A stretch of DNA of 7,591 nucleotides, from positions 1 through 7,591 of the forward strand of contig JABHDC010000072.1 of NCBI GenBank assembly GCA_018673255.1. Direction: 5' to 3'. Numbering within the stretch: the stretch's first letter is position 1; every line of letters starts with the position of its first letter. The notes beneath the pieces are model-generated. The model saw nothing but the letters and a program-made list of their open reading frames with translations. It was not told where the DNA came from and did no database searches. The translations under genes and the position numbers were made by a program. Shown here one piece after another: positions 1 to 4,868 of this stretch. This stretch comes from Gemmatimonadota bacterium (GTDB lineage Bacteria; Latescibacterota; UBA2968; UBA8231).

Positions 1-118
1 GGTGGACGGAATGCATCGGAATCACCGGACGGTATGTCCGGAATCAGTGGACGGATTCCATCGGAATCGGTGGACGGAATGGATCGGAATCAGTGGGCGA
101 CTACGACCGGAATACGCA
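1..118. repeat. Five 23-bp tandem repeats, probable end of an IS21-family element
   Basis: Five direct repeats start at 1, 24, 46, 69 and 92, each 22-23 bp long. The units begin RGTGGACGGA and close with TCGGAATC. The second is one base short and the last is diverged, ending CGGAATACGCA at 118. Several directly repeated GGAAT/GGACGG-type units closing with a 3' CA are, to my recollection, typical of IS21-family ends downstream of istB. No transposase gene is visible, so the element body would lie left of the window. The assignment rests on this pattern only. The repeat is seen directly, the IS family is inferred. Confidence 0.55.
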
Positions 119-255
119 GTCTGGCAAGCGTACAGCAATCCTGCCCGAAGTCCTTCGTCCGATGCACCCGACGCCGCGGTGACCGATCCGACGTTGCCGA
201 CTACCAACATCAAGGCCATCACGGAACTGATTGTTTGTCGTCGGCTTCGCCTCAT
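119..255 (-). pseudogene. Remnant of a small exported protein, 5' part only
   Basis: Reading leftward from ATG at 255, the frame gives MRRSRRQTISSVMALMLVV and then a small-residue stretch with TAASGAS. This is an arginine-rich n-region, a hydrophobic core and an Ala/Ser cleavage-like segment, as in a Sec signal peptide. About 45 residues on, the frame runs into the 23-bp repeats that end at 118, so the native 3' part is missing. It lies about 107 bp beyond the attC core at 357-363 and points the way cassette genes do, so it may be the gene of the next cassette, broken by the insertion sequence. There is no strong ribosome binding site. No family was recognised, and the frame could be fortuitous. 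Confidence 0.3.
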
Positions 256-356
256 TCTGGCACTCGCTTCGTCTACGCCACCTGTTGATCGACAGATGCA
301 GGATGCATCCGATCATCATTGGACATGTCTCGAAAGCCTTCATCATCTCTTCAATC

Positions 357-428
357 ACATAACGCCGAGATGAGCGGCTGGCGCTGCCAGCACCGTCCGC
401 TGTCGTCCCAATCGAAAGCGCGTTGGTG
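357..428 (-). other. attC: attC recombination site of cassette 3
   Basis: In minus-strand orientation the right core is GTTATGT (363 to 357), matching GTTRRRY at all but one base. The opposite core, CACCAAC (428 to 422), is a weaker match to RYYYAAC. Between them lie pairing blocks GCGG (374-377) with CCGC (397-400), and a perfect GCTGGC/GCCAGC hairpin with a 3-nt loop at 377-391. The length of 72 bp is normal for attC. The left core is diverged, so the site may be weakened, but its core equals those of the other sites in the array. Confidence 0.6.
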
Positions 429-491
429 AACCGATGCAAATCCAGATTCACTGACCAGCCCGCTCCATCTCCTGCTATGACGTCTTTCAGA

Positions 492-524
492 TTGTAAATA
501 CAACGTAGTTACTATAAGTTTACA
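492..524 (+). promoter_or_regulatory. Putative brnTA operator/promoter region
   Basis: TTGTAAATACAA at 492-503 is an inverted repeat (TTGTA, two central bases, TACAA). A second, overlapping inverted repeat pairs TGTAAA (493-498) with TTTACA (519-524), ending two bases before the brnT start. A TACTAT hexamer at 510-515 could serve as a -10 box. BrnA-type antitoxins repress their own operons by binding palindromes upstream of brnT, so this AT-rich block is the natural operator. This is inference from position and symmetry. Confidence 0.45.
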
Positions 525-526
525 TC

Positions 527-817
527 ATGGACGCCATTCGCTTCATGTGGGACCCGGCGAAAGCCGAGGAGAACGAGCGCAAACATGGCGTTGCCTTTGA
601 GGAAGCCGTCACGGTGTTCAGTGACGAGGGTGCCCTGCTGATTGATGATCCGGACCATTCGTCAGACGAGGATCGGTTCATCATCATGGGCATGAGTTCG
701 AGGGCTCGTCTCTTGACGGTATGCCACTGCTACAGGGCGAGCGATACGGAGATCCGAATCATCTCTGCGCGGCGATCCACTCGCGGAGAATCCAGTCAGT
801 ACATCGGTGAGCAATGA
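527..817 (+). CDS. brnT: BrnT-family toxin (ribonuclease, type II toxin-antitoxin)
   Basis: This 96-residue protein fits the BrnT family (about 90-100 residues). BrnT is a RelE-like ribonuclease that arrests translation by cleaving RNA and is held inactive by BrnA. Visible family signatures are FMWDPAKAEENERKHGV (6-22), FEEAVTVFSDE (24-34), the H-x3-DEDR stretch near 44-50, RLLTV and IRIISARRSTRGES toward the end. The ATG at 527 directly follows an AT-rich palindromic promoter region; the ribosome binding site is weak. Its stop overlaps the Shine-Dalgarno region of the antitoxin gene, the usual toxin-first order of brnTA. It is transcribed opposite to the cassette direction and so must rely on its own promoter. 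The family call is firm, activity is inferred. Confidence 0.9.
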   Translation: MDAIRFMWDPAKAEENERKHGVAFEEAVTVFSDEGALLIDDPDHSSDEDRFIIMGMSSRARLLTVCHCYRASDTEIRIISARRSTRGESSQYIGEQ

Positions 818-818
818 G

Positions 819-1031
819 ATGAGAGACGAATACGATTTCTCGAAGGCACGGAAGAATCCGTACGCCAAGAAGATCAAGAAGCAGGTGACGATCAGGCTGG
901 AGCCAGAGGTCATCGATTACTTCAAGGGATTGGCCGTCGAGAATGGCATCCCCTACCAGACGCTGATCAATCTCTTTCTCAGGGACTGCGCTCAGTCAGG
1001 CAAGAAGCCATCGATTGAGTGGGCCGCCTAG
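819..1031 (+). CDS. brnA: BrnA-family antitoxin
   Basis: The 70-residue product begins MRDEYDFSKARKNPYAKKIK and continues with KQVTIRLEPEVIDYFKGLA, then GIPYQTLINLFLRDC. This is the BrnA pattern: a basic N-terminal segment and a ribbon-helix-helix DNA-binding fold that neutralises BrnT and represses the operon. I chose ATG at 819 because the family starts with M-x-x-EYDFS and because GGTGAG at 806-811 sits 7 bases upstream. An in-frame GTG at 807 would add four residues and overlap brnT by 11 bp. The stop of brnT falls at 815-817, so translation is probably coupled. The gene ends 10 bp from the stop of a convergent gene. Confidence 0.88.
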   Translation: MRDEYDFSKARKNPYAKKIKKQVTIRLEPEVIDYFKGLAVENGIPYQTLINLFLRDCAQSGKKPSIEWAA

Positions 1032-1041
1032 TCGGCGCCGT

Positions 1042-1393
1042 TCACAAATCTCTGATCTCGTCGGGTGGGGGCATGTCTTCGAACCTGACGGCTCGAATCG
1101 CAGTTCGGCCCTCCAGTAGAGCCAGGGCAATTCGGTGCCCGCCGTCCATGAGTCGACCGTTCGCGTTGATGATCACCGGATGATCGAGGTTGGCGTCGTT
1201 GATCCGGCGACAGTGGTTTGCCACTTCCCGAATCGTTGGCAGACTACTCACCCCGAACCAACAGTCCTGGTCCAGTTCATCCAGGCGCTCGATGTCGATC
1301 TCAATCGATCGGTAGGTCAGCCGCCAGTTCCCAAAGTCTCTGGGTGTTCCAGATGTAGCGTCGACCATCGATGATGGTGGAGTGTCGCTCCAT
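1042..1393 (-). pseudogene. Frameshifted ParB-like small cassette protein
   Basis: Two overlapping minus-strand frames together make one protein of about 117 residues. The first starts at ATG 1393, behind a GAGAG ribosome binding site, and reads through RRYIWNTQRLWELAADLPID to a TGA at 1303-1301. The second carries on with IEIDIERLDELDQDCWFG, then REVANHCRRI, VIINANGRLMDGGHRIALAL and GRTAIRAVRFEDMPPPDE. Skipping the single G at 1306 joins them smoothly at LPI-IEID. The NGRLMDGGHRIALALLEG stretch resembles the ParB/sulfiredoxin-type nucleotide-binding motif, and I recall intact relatives with the same LW-x-LA-x-x-LP and LDxxCWF blocks. The function is unknown. The gene is in cassette orientation. 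The break could be a real mutation or a sequencing error. If unshifted, only the part from 1368 or later would be translated. Confidence 0.7.
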
Positions 1394-1443
1394 GGTGGCG
1401 CTCTCAGTGATCTTTCGGGCTCACGATCGGGATCTCTCTGGGG

Positions 1444-1526
1444 ACATAACATCTAGTTAAGCGGCCAAGACGTTCTGTCACTTGGTCCGAGTGACAGAAG
1501 GGAACGACTTCAACTGCATGTTATGT
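1444..1526 (-). other. attC: attC recombination site of cassette 2
   Basis: This is the clearest attC in the window. Minus-strand cores ACATAAC (1526 to 1520) and GTTATGT (1450 to 1444) are exact complements. Inside them, GTTAA and TTCAAC blocks pair imperfectly, and a perfect 10-bp stem, TTCTGTCACT (1473-1482) with AGTGACAGAA (1490-1499), closes a 7-nt loop. The 83-bp length and the imperfect outer arms fit single-strand attC folding. It lies 73 bp after the stop of the cassette 2 gene. Confidence 0.85.
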
Positions 1527-2091
1527 GGCGGGAGGTTCCATAGTCTGATCATAGCGCTTGATGAGAAAGACGGCTATCTGCTAACTGAAGACACCCAGTC
1601 TATTCGAATAGGCTATCTATCGCTGAGATATCCTCGCCTACAATTGCCTGAGAAATTGAAAGAGCCTCTAACCTACAAGGCTGTTCGCCGATTTGTTCCA
1701 GGTATGCAACTGGGATACCCAACGCGTAGGCGAAAGCTGCTTCCATAAGCGAATTCGCCCCGATATACCCACCAATGCCATTCTTCGGATAGTTGGCGAG
1801 TAACACTAGATCTGACTGCTTAATCTTTGCTAAATGCGCGTCGATGTAATTTCTCTTTAGCGCAAACGACTCATCTTCAGAAAGAGAATCCCAATTCGAA
1901 GAGGACTCCTCACTGATAGGCGTAGCTACAGCATAGCCTGCTATACGCAGCGATGCAGCCATTGATTCCATTTCATCGATGAACGCCATTGAGCCGCAAA
2001 TACAGATACTTTTTTGATTGGTCATTCGATTGCTTCCACAGGGCCAAATGGACCACTTTGAGTCTACTACGGTCAGGAATGAGCCGCATAA
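1450..2091 (-). mobile_element. Integron gene cassette 2
   Basis: This is a 642-bp cassette between the cores at 2086-2092 and 1444-1450. It has one gene in the standard orientation, a short 5' leader and a terminal attC: the canonical single-gene plan. It is markedly AT-richer than its surroundings (1801-1860 has 22 G+C in 60), pointing to an origin outside this genome. Confidence 0.75.
1600..2025 (-). CDS. Nucleoside 2-deoxyribosyltransferase-like protein
   Basis: This 141-residue protein has the Rossmann-like layout of the nucleoside 2-deoxyribosyltransferase/TIR-like group. The N-terminal strand and turn is ICICGSMAFIDEM (7-19). Next come ALKRNYIDAHLAKIKQSDLV (55-74) and LANYPKNGIGGYIGANSLME (76-95). 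In the family this last motif supplies the ligand loop and a glutamate before a helix, here E95. FAYALGIPVAYL (98-109) follows. Relatives cleave N-glycosidic bonds of nucleosides or related nucleotides, and some members act in defence. The substrate here is unknown. The start is ATG at 2025, preceded by GGAAG about 8 bases upstream; an in-frame start at 2118 would reach into the attC and is rejected. The stop codon lies within the perfect palindrome CTATTCGAATAG (1600-1611). The gene is AT-rich compared with intI. Confidence 0.78.
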   Translation of the reverse strand: MTNQKSICICGSMAFIDEMESMAASLRIAGYAVATPISEESSSNWDSLSEDESFALKRNYIDAHLAKIKQSDLVLLANYPKNGIGGYIGANSLMEAAFAYALGIPVAYLEQIGEQPCRLEALSISQAIVGEDISAIDSLFE

Positions 2092-2210
2092 CGCACAGAT
2101 CACCTGCGTGGCACTCATGAGTCCGCGACCGAACCAAGGTTGGCGTCGGAGACTGCTTCACTCAAAGAGGCCGAACGCCTGCGCCACGTCTGGTGCATTT
2201 GATGTTATGT
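2086..2210 (-). other. attC: attC recombination site of cassette 1 (long, VCR-like)
   Basis: Minus-strand cores are ACATAAC (2210 to 2204) and GTTATGC (2092 to 2086). The outer arms pair over about 26 bp with mismatches: on the plus strand CATAACGCACAGATCACC and GCGTGGC at the left answer GCCACG, GGTGCA and GTTATG at the right. The 125-bp length is close to that of the Vibrio repeat-type attC sites. The centre (about 2115-2180) pairs poorly by eye. Confidence 0.75.
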
Positions 2211-2310
2211 GGTTCACGGACGGCGGTGTGGTTCACGACCTATACAGGGCCTGCATGAATCTTCATACCGTCGCCCGTCATGCGACACCACAGGCCTGCG
2301 AAGGGGAACC

Positions 2311-2487
2311 CTACGCTGCCTCAGACTTTCTCTTGGGTCGCCGTGGTGGAAGTGTTACCAGTTTCCTTCCACTCTCAGACTGGCGTCGAAGGATATCATT
2401 GAACAGTGCCTCTCTGTCTTGGTTGAATTGAGCGGCATACTGTTCCCGGAGAGCGCGCGTCTCTTCGATGATGGGATCCTTTGTCAT
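2311..2487 (-). CDS. Small antitoxin-like partner of the PIN-domain toxin
   Basis: The 58-residue protein starts MTKDPIIEETRALREQYAAQ and ends with a basic tail (RKLVTLPPRRPKRK). To my knowledge, short proteins with D-P-I-x-E-E-x-R-x-x-R-E-x-Y-A and R-x-x-x-S-G-R-K commonly sit directly downstream of PIN toxins of this type and are taken as their antitoxins. Their binding mode is not established here. The ATG overlaps the toxin stop as ATGA, and GGAGG lies 7 bases upstream, so the pair is translationally coupled. Toxin-first order is less usual for VapBC. The product is highly charged and probably partly helical, with no membrane segment. Confidence 0.7.
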   Translation of the reverse strand: MTKDPIIEETRALREQYAAQFNQDREALFNDILRRQSESGRKLVTLPPRRPKRKSEAA

Positions 2488-2969
2488 TTCCAATCCTCCA
2501 TCAGTTCCTGTGGTGTGCAGATTGTCGGGGGCTCATAGTCCCGATCGCGACACACCAGTTCAATCTGAGATCGCATGGCCGCGTTGGCGATGTGCGTGCA
2601 GTTCCATGTGAGTAGGTAGTTCATGCCATTGACTGCGGAGATCGCGATGTGGTAAGCATCGATCTCGGCGGAGGCGGGTATCGGACCATCGCTCAACAGT
2701 GCAGCACCCAACTCCATGGTTGCATCAGTAGCCGCCAACTCTGGAGTGTCCTCGATCGCCGCGATTCGGCGCTGGGCGGCTTCGGGATCCCCGAGAGCTG
2801 CCTCAACTCGAACAAACTCTGAAACGTAGAGATCGAATGAAGACCGACGCTCTTCCCACCATTCCATCGTCGTGAGTTGATTTGCATTCACCCGGATGTC
2901 ATTACTCGGTCTCGAAACCAGGTAACTCACGATCGACGTCTCAAGGTAAATGCGCGGCTTCTCGTTCAC
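2484..2969 (-). CDS. PIN-domain (VapC-like) ribonuclease toxin
   Basis: Counting from GTG 2969, this 161-residue protein shows PIN features: RIYLETSIVSYLVSR (6-20) as first strand and motif, YVSEFVRVEAALGDPE (48-63), a central EIDAYHIAISAVNGMNYLLT (102-121), and TWNCTHIAN (121-129) ending with CTPQEL (151-156). The acidic residues expected to bind metal are E10, E51 and D104. The first is Glu rather than the usual Asp, and the fourth position is Asn (N123); both are normal for the YLETS-type subfamily as I know it. The enzyme would cleave RNA. GTG 2969 has GGAG six bases upstream and gives the usual VNEKPRIYLE start; ATG 2993 is an in-frame alternative with a poorly placed ribosome binding site. 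It overlaps its partner gene by 4 bp. Confidence 0.87.
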   Translation of the reverse strand: MNEKPRIYLETSIVSYLVSRPSNDIRVNANQLTTMEWWEERRSSFDLYVSEFVRVEAALGDPEAAQRRIAAIEDTPELAATDATMELGAALLSDGPIPASAEIDAYHIAISAVNGMNYLLTWNCTHIANAAMRSQIELVCRDRDYEPPTICTPQELMEDWK

Positions 2970-3122
2970 GCAATTCTCCAGTTTGCGAGCCATTGGGCGT
3001 GGCGGAACCCTCTATTACCCTAGAATACGCCCTCTCCAGCACCATAGCGAGCATGTCATTTTCGTGACAGGGAAGTCATCGGATCGGCACCGTTCGTTTG
3101 AGTTTGGCGCTCTCTCCCATTC

Positions 3123-3190
3123 ACATAACAATAGAGTATCTGGAAGTACTCATTTCCCGGTTCACTAGTTCGCCCCCTCAACGAGAGCCC
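3123..3190 (-). other. attI: attI region with first cassette junction
   Basis: Minus-strand GTTATGT (3129 to 3123) matches the cores of all the attC sites and is the last such core before intI. No attC-like folding arms follow it, as expected for attI rather than attC. A GAGTA/TACTC inverted repeat lies just on the intI side (about 3133-3151). The core is seen directly. The right limit of attI is a guess based on known attI sites of about 60-70 bp. Confidence 0.5.
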
Positions 3191-3404
3191 TCTGGGTGAC
3201 CACGGTCAAGCTCTTTGCTGCCAGGCACAGAGGGTCTGATAACTGGGTATCCACCGGGAGACTGGTAACTTCCACAATTTCCTGGTTCGCAGTTCGCATC
3301 ACTTCCGGATAACCGGATAACCCGGCTGTCCTTGTCCGGCATGTTCCTTGCAGGATTCGGCGTCCTGCCGCGCGATTCTGCGTGGCCTCGCCGGGAGGCA
3401 TACC
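3191..3404. promoter_or_regulatory. intI upstream control region
   Basis: This non-coding stretch should hold the intI promoter and perhaps the cassette promoter on the other strand. Visible elements are a tandem 8-bp repeat CCGGATAACCGGATAA at 3305-3320 followed by CCCGG, and a TTGACC hexamer on the minus strand (3209 to 3204) without a good -10 partner. GGGAGG at 3393-3398 is the ribosome binding site of intI. No E. coli-type LexA box (CTGT-N8-ACAG) was found. Confidence 0.35.
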
Positions 3405-4688
3405 GTGCGACCTGTGACAGGTACTCATCTTACCGACTTCGAGAAGTGGCTGACTGAGCACCGGCTGCTGCCTGAGAAACGCATTGGCTACGCCGTAGGC
3501 TGGGTGCAGCGCTTCCTACGAGCTCGTGTTGGCCGGCCTCGCGAAGAGTGGCGCGATACGCTTTCAAGGTTTCTACGGAACCTCGAAGGTGGAAGTGTCG
3601 AGGACTGGCAACTTCGCCAGGCAGCTGAGGCCATCACGATCTACTGCACCCAGTACCGTGTGCAGAAGGAGACAGCTCTGTCACCGGTTGGGGACGGTCC
3701 GCCGCTGAAGACATCGACACCGGCCACGCCTCAAACCCCGCGTGAGGCGCTCCTCGAGATGCGGCGATTGATGCAACTGCGTCACTACGCCCCACGCACT
3801 GAGCGCAGTTACCTGGGTTGGGCCAGACGCTTCCTGCGTCACCTCCGACTTGCCGGTGCCTCGCCGACAAGAGATGAGGTCGAAGCCTACCTGACACACC
3901 TGGCTACGGTGCGCAACGTCTCCGCATCCACTCAGAAACAGGCCTTCAGCGCCCTGCTGTTTCTTTGTCGTAACGTCTTCTTCATCGACCTGAAAGACCT
4001 GCATGACACGGTTCGTGCCCGTCGTGGTCCGAAGCTACCTGTCGTGCTCTCGGTGGAAGAGACGCGAACCATCATCGATCAACTCAGGGGCACGAGCCGG
4101 CTCATGCTCGAGCTGGTTTATGGCGGCGGCCTGCGCGTGAGTGAAGTCGTGCAGCTGCGCATCAAGGACATCGACTTCGACCAGGCGACGGTCACGGTGC
4201 GATCTGGCAAGGGAGATCGCGACCGCTCGACCTTCTTGCCGGCCCGGGCGGCCGAGGACCTGCGTCAACATCTGGGCAAGGTGAAAGTCTTGCACGAGCG
4301 TGACGTGGCTGCAGGGGCCGGGGAGGCGCCCATGCCCTCTGCTCTGTCCCGCAAGTATCCGAACGCCGGACGGGAGTGGGCCTGGCAGTTCGCCTTCCCG
4401 TCCAGCCATCTGACACCTGATGATGATGGCACGATCCGCCGTTGGCATGTGGCTGCCGCAACGGTGCAGAAGGCGATGAAGACCGCCGTCCGCAAGTCCG
4501 GTGTGCCCAAGAGCGCCACCGTCCATGCCCTGCGCCATTCCTTCGCGACCCATCTGCTGATGAAAGGTGTCGATATCCGCCAGATACAGGATCTGCTCGG
4601 CCACAGCAGTGTGGAAACGACGATGGTCTATACGCACGTGATTCGATCGATGCGGCCCGATCTGCGCAGTCCCCTGGACGAATTGTGA
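3405..4688 (+). CDS. intI: Integron integrase (tyrosine recombinase)
   Basis: This 427-residue site-specific recombinase would excise and insert cassettes at attC and attI. Counted from GTG 3405, the catalytic set is complete: R244 (GGGLRVSE), K269 (SGKGDRDR), H374 and R377 (HALRHSF), H400 (LLGHSS) and nucleophile Y409 (MVYTHV). The diagnostic IntI insertion, which grips extrahelical bases of folded attC, is at about 310-332 with ALSRKYPNAGREWAWQFAF. The end, RSPLDEL, is also IntI-like. A SAM-like core-binding domain spans about 112-200. Ahead of it lies an extra segment of about 100 residues (FEKWLTEHRLLPEKR and on), absent from the roughly 320-340-residue integrases of mobile integrons. GTG 3405 has GGGAGG six bases upstream; a TTG at 3348 has no such support. 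It is transcribed away from the array, as usual. Confidence 0.95.
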   Translation: MRPVTGTHLTDFEKWLTEHRLLPEKRIGYAVGWVQRFLRARVGRPREEWRDTLSRFLRNLEGGSVEDWQLRQAAEAITIYCTQYRVQKETALSPVGDGPPLKTSTPATPQTPREALLEMRRLMQLRHYAPRTERSYLGWARRFLRHLRLAGASPTRDEVEAYLTHLATVRNVSASTQKQAFSALLFLCRNVFFIDLKDLHDTVRARRGPKLPVVLSVEETRTIIDQLRGTSRLMLELVYGGGLRVSEVVQLRIKDIDFDQATVTVRSGKGDRDRSTFLPARAAEDLRQHLGKVKVLHERDVAAGAGEAPMPSALSRKYPNAGREWAWQFAFPSSHLTPDDDGTIRRWHVAAATVQKAMKTAVRKSGVPKSATVHALRHSFATHLLMKGVDIRQIQDLLGHSSVETTMVYTHVIRSMRPDLRSPLDEL

Positions 4689-4776
4689 AACACCCGGAGA
4701 CGCGGGTATTGTCCGGCTGGCCAGGACCACGATACGCCTGGTAGGCGGGGTCTGCCCGGCGACTGGCAATCCATTG

Positions 4777-4800
4777 TCAGGGTGTCGTATGTAACCCTGA
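4777..4800. terminator. Inverted repeat between intI and the beta-helix gene
   Basis: TCAGGGT (4777-4783) and ACCCTGA (4794-4800) form a perfect 7-bp stem around a 10-nt loop. A shorter ACCCG/CGGGT hairpin follows the intI stop at about 4691-4706. Neither has a T tract, so either could be a factor-assisted terminator or an operator for the next gene. The rest of the 180-bp gap shows nothing clear. Confidence 0.3.
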
Positions 4801-4868
4801 GCACCGTCACCGGTATGCGCTCTCCCGATCGTCCATGACTTCACTTGCCCAACCTCGCACGAGCCCCC

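Larger units (their letters stand above)
363..1449 (-). mobile_element. Integron gene cassette 3 (brnTA plus frameshifted gene)
   Basis: The cassette runs from the recombination point in the core at 1444-1450 to that in the core at 357-363, 1087 bp in all, with its attC at the left end. It holds a minus-strand gene in the usual cassette orientation and a plus-strand toxin-antitoxin pair facing it, only 10 bp apart. No attC lies between them, so they form one composite cassette or two cassettes that lost a site. The boundaries are inferred from the cores. Confidence 0.55.
2092..3128 (-). mobile_element. Integron gene cassette 1 (PIN toxin-antitoxin)
   Basis: This is the first cassette after attI, 1037 bp from the junction core at 3123-3129 to the core at 2086-2092. 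It carries two overlapping genes in cassette orientation, about 160 bp of upstream DNA that may hold their promoter, and the long attC at its left end. An 11-bp direct repeat, TGTGGTTCACG, lies at 2208-2218 and 2227-2237 beside the attC. Confidence 0.7.

Noticed and set aside
1..118. CRISPR array
   Set aside because: The 23-bp units are directly adjacent with no unique spacers between them, and the units diverge.
1482..1748. Plus-strand open frame of 88 residues
   Set aside because: It starts inside the attC and overlaps the 3' end of the well-supported minus-strand cassette gene; no motif.
2018..2431. Plus-strand open frame of 137 residues
   Set aside because: It crosses an attC and the antisense of the antitoxin gene, and has no recognisable domain.
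3160..3209. Cassette promoter Pc on the minus strand
   Set aside because: TTGACC is present, but no acceptable -10 box lies 16-18 bases on, so no call was made.
3410..3422. LexA box at the intI start
   Set aside because: The palindrome has CTGT and ACAG separated by 1 base, not 8, so it is not a canonical LexA site.
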